In this document: piece by piece, positions 1 through 9,296 of the stretch
Layout of the letters: the number at the start of each line of letters is the position of its first letter
Numbering within the stretch: the first letter of the stretch is position 1
DNA from: Paenibacillus terrae
GTDB taxonomy: Bacteria > Bacillota > Bacilli > Paenibacillales > Paenibacillaceae
Assembly: GCF_000943545.1 (NCBI RefSeq)
Contig: NZ_JTHP01000035.1
Location: 1-62,725 of the forward strand
Direction of reading: 5' to 3'
Length of the DNA stretch: 62,725 nt
The notes under the pieces: model-generated
The model's database searches: none
The model's input: only the letters and a program-made list of their open reading frames with translations
Told to the model about the DNA's origin: nothing
Made by a program: the position numbers and the translations under genes

Positions 1-161
1 ATGCAAACGTGTGTCATTTTCAGAAAAAAGGGGTAATATAGAATTATGGACTTGTTTGATTTTGCCAGCTTGCTGGCTTATACCTTGTAGTGCGACTGGT
101 GAACAGGCAAGATTCTTGAGGAATAATCATTTGTAAGGTAACCTGAAGGAGGTTGTATATC

Positions 162-800
162 ATGAGTTCTAATGGAGGAAGTATTCAACTGACCGCCCAG
201 CCGAGAACAGAGAAGAAGGGTTCGGCACTTCGTGGATTGAGGTTAAAAGGACGGATTCCAGCTGTGGTTTACGGCTCTGAGCTTGAAGGAACCCCTGTAC
301 ATGTCGATGCCAAAGAATTTAATAAAGTAGTCAGAACCGGACGTTCCGAGGTGTTCAACCTCACAGTAGAGGGTGGAGAAGCCATTCCGGTCATCATTAA
401 GGATTATCAGCAGCGTGACAACCAGTGGTTGCATGCCGATTTTTTGAAAATTTCCAAAAACAAGCCGCTTCGCGTGCGTGTTTCTATTGATTATCAGGGT
501 ACACCTGTAGGTACAAAAACGGGCGGTATTCTGCAAATTCAGGAAACCGAAGTCGAAGTTGAGGGTCTTCCTGCTGACCTGCCATCTACCATTGAGGTGG
601 ATGTATCCGCACTGGATGTCGGTGACAAGCTGAGCGCGAGCGACCTGAAACTTCCTAAAGGAGTAACGTTGCACGTTCCTGAGGAAGAGTTGCTTGCTTC
701 CATTATCGTTCCGCGTGCGGTTGAGGTGGAAAATGCTGCTATAGCAGGCGATGCAGCTGCAACAGAAGGTACTGTGGCTTCCGAAAACAAGGAATCCTGA
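162..800 (+). CDS. rplY: 50S ribosomal protein L25, long (Ctc) form
   Basis: Binds 5S rRNA in the large ribosomal subunit; the long Ctc form in Bacillales is a general-stress protein. The 212-aa product has the L25 N-terminal part (residues about 5-95, with GRIPAVVYG and the DFLKIS segment) followed by the TL5/Ctc C-terminal beta domain. The tail (IAGDAAATEGTVASENKES) is acidic and alanine-rich, as is common in this family. ATG at 162 is chosen because AAGGAGG (146-152) lies 9 nt upstream; an in-frame TTG at 153 is too close to that site. It is monocistronic, followed by a strong terminator at 864-896. The symbol ctc is also used in Bacillus. Confidence 0.95.
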   Translation: MSSNGGSIQLTAQPRTEKKGSALRGLRLKGRIPAVVYGSELEGTPVHVDAKEFNKVVRTGRSEVFNLTVEGGEAIPVIIKDYQQRDNQWLHADFLKISKNKPLRVRVSIDYQGTPVGTKTGGILQIQETEVEVEGLPADLPSTIEVDVSALDVGDKLSASDLKLPKGVTLHVPEEELLASIIVPRAVEVENAAIAGDAAATEGTVASENKES

Positions 801-863
801 TGCTGGAGGTCATCGAATAGATGAGTGCCTTCCTGCTGGAGACGGCTATTTAAAGATAAATCT

Positions 864-896
864 AAAATCGCTCCCTGATCAGGGGGGCGATTTTTT
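864..896 (+). terminator. Rho-independent terminator after L25 gene
   Basis: AAAATCGCTCCC, a 6-nt loop, then GGGGGGCGATTTTTT: a stable stem followed by a T run. It ends the L25 transcript. Confidence 0.85.
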
Positions 897-1018
897 GCGT
901 TTAAATATGTCCCGGCACTATCTAATCCCTCGATGTGTGTGTCTAATGGAGTAGGTTTTGTCGTTGCAGCAGTTATGACGATTTTGAATATTAAAAGCTT
1001 CATCATCAGGCTAATGAG

Positions 1019-1058
1019 CCGGGGAATATCGCTATCAAGCGGTAATCCCCGGTTTTTT
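1019..1058 (+). terminator. Second terminator-like hairpin in the 801-1175 gap
   Basis: CCGGGGAATA pairs with ATCCCCGG, followed by six T. It lies about 125 nt after the first terminator, so it may end a short unannotated transcript from 900-1018 or act as back-up. No convincing coding sequence is seen in that interval. Confidence 0.65.
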
Positions 1059-1175
1059 ACTGCTGTATGAAGGAGAGGGGAAATGGAGAGCGTATTTCTA
1101 AAAGCTATAATTTGATGGAAGTTGATGGTATAATTTGTGGCAGTTTAAATGCTTCGTATATAGGGGGGAATGACC

Positions 1176-2162
1176 ATGATCATAGGAAAGCAAGCGCCCA
1201 AACTAAAGGCTGGAGACGAGATACGCATTCTTTCGCCGTCCAGAAGTTTGTCTATCGTTTCCGAGAAAAATCGCCTGATCGCCCAGCAAAAGCTGGAGCA
1301 ACTCGGGTTTGCGGTGAGCTTTTCGCAACATGTGCTGGAAAGCGATGATTTTACATCTTCTTCAATAGAGTCCAGAGTAGCAGATTTGCACGAAGCTTTT
1401 GCCGATCCAAAGGTGAAGGGCATTTTGACTGCCATTGGCGGGTATAATGCTAATCAGCTCCTTGCCCACCTTGACTATGAACTGATTGGTTCTCATCCTA
1501 AACGGTTATGCGGTTTTTCGGATATCACTGCTTTAAGTCATGCCATATATGCGAAAACAGGGCTTATCACGTATGCAGGTCCCCATTTTTTGACATTTGG
1601 CATGCAGCAAGGGAATGAATACACGACAGCATATTTTCAAAGGATGATGTTGGAAGAGGGTAGTATTAAAATCCAGTCTTCGCCAGAGTGGAGTGACGAT
1701 ACATGGTATTTGGATCAGGATCAACGAATCTTTCACCGCAATGTCGGGCCTTATGCGATTCTCGAAGGAGAAGCACACGGTACGATTGTGGGTGGAAACC
1801 TGTGTACCCTGAATTTGTTGCAGGGAACGCCATATATGCCGAGTCTGGAGGGAACGATTCTATTCGTTGAGGATGATTATGAAAGCTCTCCTGCTACGTT
1901 TGATCGAGATTTGCAATCATTGCTGCACCAGCCGGGGTTCGATCAGGTGAGAGGAATCATCATCGGACGTTTTCAGCAGGCTTCTCATATGACGGAAAAG
2001 TTGCTGCGGCAAATCATTAGCTCGAAAAAGGAACTGGCTTCTATTCCGGTGATCGCAGATGCGGATTTCGGACACACCACACCGCAATTTACATATCCGA
2101 TTGGCGGGAAGGCGAGTATTCGTGCCCGAAATGACATGATTGATCTTGAAATATGTGAATAG
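1176..2162 (+). CDS. S66 family LD-carboxypeptidase (LdcA/MccF type)
   Basis: Serine peptidase of the S66 fold. LdcA members remove the terminal D-Ala from murein tetrapeptides in the cytoplasm; MccF members cleave microcin C-type peptide-nucleotides. The 328-aa product shows the S66 landmarks: GDEIRILSPSRS near the N-terminus, the IGGYNANQLL nucleophile-elbow region, GFSDITALSHAIY, and the C-terminal GHTTPQFTYPIGG segment that carries the catalytic His in this family. ATG 1176 is preferred over 1170 because the AGGGGGG ribosome binding site (1162-1168) would almost abut 1170. No partner gene is evident. Sequence alone does not separate a recycling from a MccF-like role. Confidence 0.85.
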   Translation: MIIGKQAPKLKAGDEIRILSPSRSLSIVSEKNRLIAQQKLEQLGFAVSFSQHVLESDDFTSSSIESRVADLHEAFADPKVKGILTAIGGYNANQLLAHLDYELIGSHPKRLCGFSDITALSHAIYAKTGLITYAGPHFLTFGMQQGNEYTTAYFQRMMLEEGSIKIQSSPEWSDDTWYLDQDQRIFHRNVGPYAILEGEAHGTIVGGNLCTLNLLQGTPYMPSLEGTILFVEDDYESSPATFDRDLQSLLHQPGFDQVRGIIIGRFQQASHMTEKLLRQIISSKKELASIPVIADADFGHTTPQFTYPIGGKASIRARNDMIDLEICE

Positions 2163-2213
2163 TGAGAGTGGTACAAGGCTTGATGAATGGGTTTATATTT
2201 GGGAGGAACGCAT

Positions 2214-3875
2214 GTGAACGGCTTTTTGGAAACGCTGATGCAGCTATTTGAACGCGCAGCGTTGTTGCTAATTTGTCTATTTTTTATTACCCGCATTCCC
2301 CGTTTTAAGGAAACCTTGCAAAAGAACAGCCATTCCCCGGCAGAGCTGACGCTATTAACGATGATTTTTTGCATGTTTGCGCTGTTTGGCACGTATACCG
2401 GGATCGAAGTGGAAGGATCGCTCGTCAATGTCCGGATTATTGCGATTATGGCGGGAGGCATCTTATTTGGACCGTGGGTCGGGATTATTACGGGCATTGT
2501 ATCGGGTATTCACCGTTATCTGATTGATATCGGGGGAGTGACCTCGATTCCGTGTCTGATTACGAGTATTCTGGCAGGTGTGGTATCGGGATATATCGGG
2601 CGCCGGGTCGACCGCTCCAAGAGGTGGCTGGTCGGTATTGCCGCCGGGATGATCTGCGAAACATTGACGATGCTGCTCATTCTGGTGATGGCACAACCGT
2701 ATGAGCTTGGTTTGGACATCGTTTCAAAGATCGGTCTGCCCATGATTATCGGGCAAGTCAGCGTCGGTCTGATCGTTCTGCTGATTCAGAGTGTCGAGGG
2801 GGAAAAGGAAAATATCGCGGCCAGACAGGCCAAGCTGGCTCTAGATATTGCCAACAAGACGTTGCCTTATTTTCGCTCCATTAATGCTGAGTCGTTGCAT
2901 ACGATTTGCTCGATCATTAAGGAGGATATCAAGGCGGACGCGGTGGCGATTACGGATACTAGAGATGTACTGGCCTACGTTGGTTTTGGCGAGGAGCGTT
3001 ATCATATCGGCGACGAGATCATTAGCGATGTGACCAAATCGACGATCCGCAGCGGTAAAATCACGATTCGCAACCATATTGCCGACGATAAAACACCCCA
3101 AATCCAGTCTCTGCTCATTATCCCACTGGAGGAACGGGGAGAGGTGACCGGAACCCTGAAAATTTACTACCGCAAAGCTTATAAAATCACGTATCCGTTG
3201 CAAACAATGGCGATTGGCTTGTCCCAAATTATTTCCACATTAATGGAAGTATCGCGGGTGGAACAAATTAAGGAAGCGGCGAATAAAGCCGAGTTGAAGG
3301 CGCTCCAGACTAAAATCAATCCGCATTTTCTGTTCAACGCGCTGAACGCCATTGCCTCTACGACGCGCACCAAGCCGGATAAGGCACGAGAGCTGATCAT
3401 TAATTTGTCGGGATATCTGCGTTATAATTTGGAGCTGAATGATGATTTGATCGAAATTCATAAGGAGCTTCAGCAGGTGTCTGATTACGTGGAAATTGAA
3501 AAAGCCCGCTTCGGCAACCGGCTTCAGGTGGTGTATGTGATGGACGAGGTATCCGTGCGCATTCCAAGCCTTATCATTCAGCCGCTGGTTGAGAATGCGA
3601 TTAATCATGGGATCCTCAAGAAAAAGGGACCGGGTACAGTGACCATTTCTGTAAAGGATCGAGGAGAAAAGGTGCGGATTTCTGTGGCAGATACAGGAGT
3701 AGGCATACGGGATGATGTCGTGGATAACCTGTATCATGATCGGGTTCCAGCCAAACAAATTGGCTTGTATAATGTGCATAGACGACTCAAGCTCATGTAT
3801 GGAGAAGGGGTTATTATTCTCAAGCATGAGCAAGGCACCGAAGTTTATTTTGACATACCAAAGGAGCAGTCATGA
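2214..3875 (+). CDS. LytS/YpdA-type membrane sensor histidine kinase
   Basis: Two-component sensor of the 5TM-LYT family (LytS, YpdA/BtsS in E. coli). The 553-aa protein has about six N-terminal hydrophobic segments (about residues 10-200, including the [13 protein letters not shown] motif), a GAF-like domain (about 215-340), the His_kinase box with the phospho-acceptor His in [16 protein letters not shown], and a C-terminal HATPase domain ([18 protein letters not shown]). The GTG at 2214 is chosen because GGAGG lies about 7 nt upstream; an in-frame ATG at 2187 has no ribosome binding site. The stop overlaps the regulator gene by 4 nt, so the two are translationally coupled. The neighbouring OFA transporter suggests a carboxylate such as pyruvate as signal; that part is inference. 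Confidence 0.92.
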   Translation: MNGFLETLMQLFERAALLLICLFFITRIPRFKETLQKNSHSPAELTLLTMIFCMFALFGTYTGIEVEGSLVNVRIIAIMAGGILFGPWVGIITGIVSGIHRYLIDIGGVTSIPCLITSILAGVVSGYIGRRVDRSKRWLVGIAAGMICETLTMLLILVMAQPYELGLDIVSKIGLPMIIGQVSVGLIVLLIQSVEGEKENIAARQAKLALDIANKTLPYFRSINAESLHTICSIIKEDIKADAVAITDTRDVLAYVGFGEERYHIGDEIISDVTKSTIRSGKITIRNHIADDKTPQIQSLLIIPLEERGEVTGTLKIYYRKAYKITYPLQTMAIGLSQIISTLMEVSRVEQIKEAANKAELKALQTKINPHFLFNALNAIASTTRTKPDKARELIINLSGYLRYNLELNDDLIEIHKELQQVSDYVEIEKARFGNRLQVVYVMDEVSVRIPSLIIQPLVENAINHGILKKKGPGTVTISVKDRGEKVRISVADTGVGIRDDVVDNLYHDRVPAKQIGLYNVHRRLKLMYGEGVIILKHEQGTEVYFDIPKEQS

Positions 3876-4636
3876 AGGCCATCATTGTAGAAGATGAAAT
3901 TCCGGCGCGTGAAGAGCTGGAGTATCTTATTCAGACCCACAGCCATATTGAAGTGACGGACAGCTTTGAGGACGGGCTGGACGTGTTCCGTTTTTTGCAG
4001 GACCATGAGACGGACGCTATTTTTCTCGATATTAACATTCCTTCTCTGGACGGGATGCTGCTGGCGCAGAACATTAGCAAATTTGCCAAAAAGCCTTATA
4101 TTATTTTTACGACCGCCTATAAAGAGCATGCCGCGCAGGCTTTCGAACTGGAGGCATTTGATTACATCCTCAAGCCGTATGATGAAAAACGGATCGCCGC
4201 CATGCTGCGCAAGCTGGAAAATGCATACGAGCAGCGGAACGTTCAGGTACAGGAGAATGCCCAGCCTGCGCAGCCCCGACCTGCTGAAACCAGCATCGTT
4301 AGCGCCCCGGGCCGTATCAATCTGCTGAAAAACGACAAAATCATTGTAACGGATGCCAACGATATTTATTATGCGTGCGCACAGGAAAAGGTCACCCTTG
4401 TCTTTACAAGACATGAGGAATACACGATGCCGATGAGCATTTCGGAATTTCATGCCCGACTGCCGCAGCAGGACTTTTTCCGCTGTCACCGATCCTACAC
4501 GGTTAATCTGTCGCAGATCCGTGAAATTGTACCTTGGTTCAATCATACGTACCTCCTGCGCTTGCGCGGTCTGGACGCGGAAATTCCGGTAAGCCGCAGC
4601 AAGGCCAAGGAATTTCGGCAAATTATGCGGCTATAA
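3872..4636 (+). CDS. LytTR-family response regulator (YpdB/LytR type)
   Basis: Cytoplasmic DNA-binding response regulator, 254 aa. It has a receiver domain (about 1-120: acidic pocket [10 protein letters not shown], phospho-acceptor Asp in [36 protein letters not shown]) and a C-terminal LytTR domain (about 150-254, with [12 protein letters not shown] and the basic [12 protein letters not shown] tail). The ATG overlaps the kinase stop (ATGA). A short proline-rich linker joins the domains. LytTR proteins bind direct repeats; two matching boxes lie immediately downstream in front of the OFA transporter (4638-4668), the likely target. No sigma-54 or other output domain is present. Confidence 0.92.
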   Translation: MKAIIVEDEIPAREELEYLIQTHSHIEVTDSFEDGLDVFRFLQDHETDAIFLDINIPSLDGMLLAQNISKFAKKPYIIFTTAYKEHAAQAFELEAFDYILKPYDEKRIAAMLRKLENAYEQRNVQVQENAQPAQPRPAETSIVSAPGRINLLKNDKIIVTDANDIYYACAQEKVTLVFTRHEEYTMPMSISEFHARLPQQDFFRCHRSYTVNLSQIREIVPWFNHTYLLRLRGLDAEIPVSRSKAKEFRQIMRL

Positions 4637-4637
4637 A

Positions 4638-4668
4638 GGCATTTCATTCCGCTATAGGTGCATTTCAT
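4638..4668 (+). promoter_or_regulatory. Direct-repeat LytTR (YpdB-like) binding boxes
   Basis: GGCATTTCAT (4638-4647), 11 nt, then TGCATTTCAT (4659-4668). The period is 21 bp, two helical turns. From memory, the E. coli YpdB site upstream of yhjX is GGCATTTCAT-N11-GGCATTTCAT, so word and spacing match except for one base. The boxes lie about 33 bp upstream of the TATAAT at 4701. Confidence 0.75.
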
Positions 4669-4700
4669 TCCTCAAACGATTTCTGGCTAACATGCAGCGT

Positions 4701-4706
4701 TATAAT
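4701..4706 (+). promoter_or_regulatory. -10 element of an activator-dependent promoter for the OFA transporter
   Basis: A perfect TATAAT with no good -35 hexamer 17 nt upstream, as expected for a promoter that needs an activator bound at the upstream direct repeats. It leaves about 115 nt of leader before the ATG at 4827. Confidence 0.5.
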
Positions 4707-4826
4707 GATCCATGTAGAGAGAATCCTTACAGACTTGCTTCTCCCGAGGCGCAAAGCGTACTGGATTCCCGGTCATCATGATAACGAATTGAAGCTATAG
4801 AGCCGGAATGAAAAGAGGAGATTCAT

Positions 4827-6074
4827 ATGAAAACAAACAGCGGAAACCGTTGGCTGGTCGTGCTTGGAACGATCATCGTCCAAATGGGATTAGGAACGAT
4901 TTACACATGGAGTTTATTCAATCAACCGCTGGTGGACCGCTTTGGCTGGAATCTCAGCTCGGTTGCCATTACATTTTCAATTACCAGCTTTGCGCTGGCG
5001 TTTGCTACATTGTTCGCAGGTAAGCTACAGGATAAATGGGGATTACGTCGTCTGATTTTGTGCGCGGGCGTTGTGTTGGGCGCAGGACTTATGCTCAGCT
5101 CACAGGTAACTTCCCTGTCCCTGTTGTACATTTTGGCGGGTATTGTTGTAGGATTTGCGGATGGTACGGCTTATATTACATCACTGTCGAATCTGATCAA
5201 ATGGTTCCCCGAGAGAAAAGGACTCATTTCCGGTATCTCGGTTGGGGCATACGGAACAGGCAGTCTTATATTTAAGTATATCAATGGTTCGTTAATTCAG
5301 TCCGTTGGCGTATCGCAGGCGTTTCTGTATTGGGGAATGATCGTGCTGATCATGATTGTGGGCGGTTCCTTCCTGGTACGGGAAGCAGCAGTCGTGAACA
5401 AGCCTTCGGTACAAAATGGAGTTGTGCAGCGTGATTACACTGTAAAAGAAATGCTGCGCACCAAGCAGGCTTATCTGTTATTCGTCATGTTCTTTACGGC
5501 TTGTATGAGTGGCTTGTATCTGATTGGAGTTGTAAAGGATATCGGCGTACGGATGGCGGGGCTGGATGTAGCTACAGCCGCCAATGCGGTTGCTATGGTC
5601 GCTATTTTCAACACGGCGGGTCGGATCATATTAGGTGCGCTGTCGGATAAAGTCGGCCGTCTGAAAGTAGTAGCAGGTGCGCTGCTAACAACAGCGTTCG
5701 CAGTTACAGTGCTGAGTCTGGTACCGCTGAATTACAGTTTGTTCTTTGCCTGTGTAGCAGGGATTGCCTTTTGCTTCGGCGGTAATATCACGGTCTTTCC
5801 TGCCATCATGGCGGATTTCTTCGGTCTGAAAAATCAAAGCAAAAACTACGGTATCGTGTATCAGGGCTTTGGCCTTGGTGCGCTGGCGGGATCCTTTATC
5901 GCAGCCTTGCTCGGCGGATTCATCCCTACCTTTACCACGATTGCTGTGCTGTGTGTCGTATCGTTCCTGATTGCACTCACCATCCGTACCCCGGATCAAG
6001 GCAATTTGCGCAGCCAACGGAAGAAAAATACCAACAGCATGCGCAGCATGAAGCCTGAAACGAAACTGGGTTAA
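4827..6074 (+). CDS. OFA-family MFS transporter (oxalate/formate antiporter-like; YhjX-like)
   Basis: Inner-membrane major facilitator of 415 aa with 12 predicted hydrophobic helices. It opens with the OFA-typical RWLVVLGTIIVQMGLGTIYT segment. It also has the MFS loop KLQDKWGLRRL, a second-half LSDKVGRLKV copy, and FPERKGLISGISVGAYGTGS, a characteristic family stretch. In E. coli the family member YhjX is induced by pyruvate through the YpdA/YpdB system. Here a LytS/LytTR pair and matching DNA boxes sit directly upstream, so pyruvate or a related monocarboxylate is the best guess for substrate. The start is supported by GAGGAG about 7 nt upstream. The C-terminal tail is basic and cytoplasmic. 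Confidence 0.88.
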   Translation: MKTNSGNRWLVVLGTIIVQMGLGTIYTWSLFNQPLVDRFGWNLSSVAITFSITSFALAFATLFAGKLQDKWGLRRLILCAGVVLGAGLMLSSQVTSLSLLYILAGIVVGFADGTAYITSLSNLIKWFPERKGLISGISVGAYGTGSLIFKYINGSLIQSVGVSQAFLYWGMIVLIMIVGGSFLVREAAVVNKPSVQNGVVQRDYTVKEMLRTKQAYLLFVMFFTACMSGLYLIGVVKDIGVRMAGLDVATAANAVAMVAIFNTAGRIILGALSDKVGRLKVVAGALLTTAFAVTVLSLVPLNYSLFFACVAGIAFCFGGNITVFPAIMADFFGLKNQSKNYGIVYQGFGLGALAGSFIAALLGGFIPTFTTIAVLCVVSFLIALTIRTPDQGNLRSQRKKNTNSMRSMKPETKLG

Positions 6075-6112
6075 AAGGGATTAGGAACAAAGTACCAGAT
6101 GAATGCCAAAAG

Positions 6113-6160
6113 ACCTGTCATCATTTCTCTGAGGGAGATTATGGCAGGTTATTTGTTTTT
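6113..6160 (+). terminator. Probable terminator after the OFA transporter
   Basis: ACCTG-CAT pairs imperfectly with ATG-CAGGT across a 20-nt loop region, followed by a T-rich stretch (ATTTGTTTTT). Confidence 0.5.
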
Positions 6161-6252
6161 CCATTATTCGATTATACGGTATAATGAAAAGATATGTAAT
6201 AAGCCGATATATACAAAAGACATAAGCTAAGAACCTGACAGGAGGACGAGTC

Positions 6253-7164
6253 ATGATCGTGGATACAAGCGGGAGCCTGCTTGCCCGCAATACGAAGCTG
6301 CGAAATACATATCAAATTCGAAGCGCCTTGTCCCGCAGTGAGCTGGCCATCGTGTATACGGCAAGGCTGTTGGATAATCGAGAAAAGGTCATTGTTAAGG
6401 AGTTTTTTCCGAATGCGCTCGCTTTACGGGGATCGGATCGAAAAACGGTGACTTGCAGTGCATCTATGCAATTCAAATATGTGGAGTTTATGCATTATTT
6501 CTTGCGTGAAGGGCAGATGCTCAAGGAATTAAGCCATCCGGGTATTGTCGGTTATATAGATCACTTTGAAGAAAATGGAACCGCTTATCTGGTCATGGAA
6601 TACTGTGCCGGCAAGACGCTGGACCTGGTGTTGAAGGAAGAGGATGCTCCAACGTCCGATCCTGCTTTTTTATATCATTCACTGCTGCCTTTAATTGATG
6701 CCATGGAGTATATTCACGACAAAGGCATTATTCATCGGGATATAAAGCCAGGCAACATTATGATCGGGGAGAATGGCAACATCAAGCTGCTTGATTTTGG
6801 ATCGGCTGTGCATTTTGAAGGCAAAGAGCATCCGATCTTCACCACAGCGGGCTACTCTCCGCTGGAGTTCTACTCTAACCGCTCGCAGCAAGGACCCGTG
6901 TCGGATATCTACAGTCTGGCCGCCACGCTGTATTATTGCCGAAAAGGATCACCTCCACCGGATGTGCCGGGCAGATTGTTTGCAGATCAGGCTGACCGGA
7001 TTCAGATCGAAAATGCAGGTCTTTCCCTGCTGCCGTATGTGATTCGGCGTGGTCTGGAGGTACAGGCTAACAAGCGTTGCCGCTCGCTCAGATGGTTTAA
7101 AGCCGCACTGCGTGCGGAATATTGGATAAAAAAAGGGAAGCGCCCAACTCTTACGGTTCGTTAA
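6253..7164 (+). CDS. Serine/threonine protein kinase (Hanks type), cytoplasmic
   Basis: Phosphorylates Ser/Thr on partner proteins. The 303-aa product is essentially a bare kinase domain: catalytic Lys49 in VIVKEFFP, HRDIKPGN at 161-168, and DFG at 181-183 followed by the activation segment TTAGYSPLEFY. The usual glycine-rich loop is degenerate (SALSRSELAIVYTA), while the other catalytic residues are present. There is no transmembrane segment or PASTA domain, unlike PrkC/PknB. GGAGG lies 8 nt upstream of the ATG. It lies at the head of the sheath/tube cluster, with FHA proteins and PP2C phosphatases downstream, which recalls the PpkA-PppA-Fha circuit of type VI secretion. FHA proteins as substrates are inference. 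Confidence 0.88.
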   Translation: MIVDTSGSLLARNTKLRNTYQIRSALSRSELAIVYTARLLDNREKVIVKEFFPNALALRGSDRKTVTCSASMQFKYVEFMHYFLREGQMLKELSHPGIVGYIDHFEENGTAYLVMEYCAGKTLDLVLKEEDAPTSDPAFLYHSLLPLIDAMEYIHDKGIIHRDIKPGNIMIGENGNIKLLDFGSAVHFEGKEHPIFTTAGYSPLEFYSNRSQQGPVSDIYSLAATLYYCRKGSPPPDVPGRLFADQADRIQIENAGLSLLPYVIRRGLEVQANKRCRSLRWFKAALRAEYWIKKGKRPTLTVR

Positions 7165-7191
7165 TCGTAAGAGACGGCGCTTCCCTTTTTT
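7131..7191. terminator. Bidirectional terminator between kinase and vWA genes
   Basis: A long two-part stem: GGGAAGCGCC pairs with GGCGCTTCCC, and inside it CTCTTACG pairs with CGTAAGAG. It is flanked by an A run and a T run, so it works on both strands. It includes the last codons and stop of the kinase gene and serves the convergent vWA gene. Confidence 0.85.
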
Positions 7192-7205
7192 GTTTCCGAC
7201 GGACG

Positions 7206-9296
7206 TTATCCTGTCGGCGCTTGAATATGATCGGTGTACACGGAGGTATTGGGCTTGATCGCCTTGTACCGCAGCTCGATTTCAGTTACACCGTCCTCGA
7301 ACGTAATGTAGAGCTTGTCGCTGTACTCCAGCACAGCCTTTTTATTGCGGCCAATTCTAACTTTCCCGTGCTGCAAGGCGCAGCGTGTATCATGTTTGAC
7401 CACCAGAGTCCCTTTTTTACCCGCGGAAAAGACAATCCGCTCCGCTTCCGGCAGCGGTTCGTGAACGTCAAGCGTACGGAACAACTCCTGCAAGCTGACT
7501 TTCCGTCCTGGAAAGGAGGTAAGCGGCCAGGATTTTACCGGAATCTCCTGTCCACTTGCTGTCGCGAGGAAATATCCTTCGATTCTTCCCGCAAACTGTG
7601 GTTTTGGCCGCAAGAACCAGTACAGAAGTGCCGCTACTACGACACTAACAGCTACCGTCCATTTGATGGCTGTATACCGGGACTGTACGGAAACGGTCAG
7701 CGTAGCGCTACTGGATGCTCCTTCCGAATCGGTAGCGGTAATTTTCAGCTCGGAGTCGCCCGTGTGAAGCCCGGATAACAGCAGATCTGTGTCGTTAATC
7801 TCAGCATTCGCCGCATCCCCGGAGGCTCCTGAATCCAACTTATAGGTGAGCTTGTCATGATTCGGATCAGCAAAAAATTCGCTTAAACTCCGGCGGGCAT
7901 TCCCGTCTTCCTTCACCAGACGAATCGTCAGGTCCTTTAAAGCCTGCGGTGCTGCATTCGCCGCATGGACGGTATGGACTGCTCCCTTGCGATACCATTG
8001 CGGGCTGTCCAAAGACAACTGCCACGTATAATCTCCCGTTAGAGGGAACGCGTATTCGGCCTGAAAGAATCCCAACTTGTAGGTCATAGGTACCTTTTTG
8101 CTTGTACCACCCTTTACGGGTGTAACCATGATATTGGCTTGAAGCGATTTGTATACGGCTTCGTCTGTAAGCCTTTGACCATCTGGCAGCAACAACTGAG
8201 CTTTGAACGGTATGGCTTGTCCTTTAAGTAGCTGCACGGGTTTGTTTCCATTGGTTTGTGTTTCCTTATTTCCTGTCATGGTGGCCTCGGCTTCCAGTCG
8301 ATAGCTGCCAAGCAAATTGATTTTGACCAAATCTCCGCGTATGCCCCTCAGTTTCAGCTTGACTTTGCCTGCCTGTGGATGCTCAATTTTTAAAATCGCA
8401 TATCGACTCGATTTGTACCTGCGGACATTTTCTGAATTGGAGTAGAGCTGTGTTTCCTGAAGAGGATGCTCCGATAAAAGCACCAGATTGGCTTCTTCCA
8501 TACTGGAGTCCGGTATATCCACGGTTAATTCCTGCATTTCGCCGGTGGTCGTAATCGCCGCGACTGGAACGAGCTTGGAACGAATCTGGCTGGCAAAAAT
8601 ACGGTTCAAAATTTCCGGCAGATCCTCGGCGCTGCTCGTTATAAAAGAAGCTCCCCCCGTTTGCGAAGCGATTCGCTCCAGTTCCTGACGGTTCACCGTG
8701 CCGTCATGATTCAGACCAATCGTATACACAGGGTATCCTTTGGTCTGTGCAGATTTAATGACGGAGGACACGTCATTACTTGAGTCCCCTTTGGATCGGT
8801 AACCGGAAGAGGCTCCAAAATCAGTCTCTCCATCGGATAACAGGATCATAAAAGGCTGACGTCCTTTGGAAGTCCCTGCGGCAAGCAGTTCCGAGCCTTT
8901 ACGCAATCCAAGTCCCAAATCTGTATAACCGGAACGGTTCAGCGTTCTGATTTCCTGCTGAATTTGTGATTTTTGCGCTGCTACCGCAATAGAAGTCAGC
9001 GACTTCGAGGCGACTACATGATGGTTGTAAGCGACGAATCCGACGCGTGTACGGTCTGCATCACTCAAATCCATAAACATATTGATAACTTCGGCCGCAA
9101 TGCCCTCGGGATCGGTATCCCTCATGGAATAGCTGGTATCCAATACAAAAACGGCATCATAACCCTCGACCGGAACAGTTCCCAAAGATGCGGCATTGGC
9201 CTGATTTACAGTCCAAATGACCCCGTTTGAGCCAATTTGAAAAAATAGTACAAAAGTCATAAAAGCAATGATTCCCAATTTCCTCATTCTGAACAT
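7206..9296 (-). CDS. Membrane-anchored von Willebrand factor A (vWA) domain protein
   Basis: Probable extracytoplasmic metal-dependent interaction protein of 696 aa. It begins with a signal-like hydrophobic segment (about 7-28) and continues with a vWA domain (about 47-240) carrying the MIDAS residues DTSYS (53-57) and a later LSDGETDFG. A long beta-rich region follows, including a cadherin-like stretch near residue 500 (FFADPNHDKLTYKLD). One C-terminal transmembrane helix (about 543-562) and a cytosolic tail of about 130 aa complete it. The start was moved to ATG 9296, where GGAGGGG lies about 5 nt upstream; the frame is open further upstream without a ribosome binding site. It runs convergent to the kinase and divergent from the sheath gene. 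It may sense or anchor the neighbouring machinery; this is inference. Confidence 0.82.
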   Translation of the reverse strand: MFRMRKLGIIAFMTFVLFFQIGSNGVIWTVNQANAASLGTVPVEGYDAVFVLDTSYSMRDTDPEGIAAEVINMFMDLSDADRTRVGFVAYNHHVVASKSLTSIAVAAQKSQIQQEIRTLNRSGYTDLGLGLRKGSELLAAGTSKGRQPFMILLSDGETDFGASSGYRSKGDSSNDVSSVIKSAQTKGYPVYTIGLNHDGTVNRQELERIASQTGGASFITSSAEDLPEILNRIFASQIRSKLVPVAAITTTGEMQELTVDIPDSSMEEANLVLLSEHPLQETQLYSNSENVRRYKSSRYAILKIEHPQAGKVKLKLRGIRGDLVKINLLGSYRLEAEATMTGNKETQTNGNKPVQLLKGQAIPFKAQLLLPDGQRLTDEAVYKSLQANIMVTPVKGGTSKKVPMTYKLGFFQAEYAFPLTGDYTWQLSLDSPQWYRKGAVHTVHAANAAPQALKDLTIRLVKEDGNARRSLSEFFADPNHDKLTYKLDSGASGDAANAEINDTDLLLSGLHTGDSELKITATDSEGASSSATLTVSVQSRYTAIKWTVAVSVVVAALLYWFLRPKPQFAGRIEGYFLATASGQEIPVKSWPLTSFPGRKVSLQELFRTLDVHEPLPEAERIVFSAGKKGTLVVKHDTRCALQHGKVRIGRNKKAVLEYSDKLYITFEDGVTEIELRYKAIKPNTSVYTDHIQAPTG

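Noticed and set aside
1067..1348. A 93-aa frame overlapping the LD-carboxypeptidase start
   Set aside because: It overlaps a clear family gene in another frame and covers promoter sequence.
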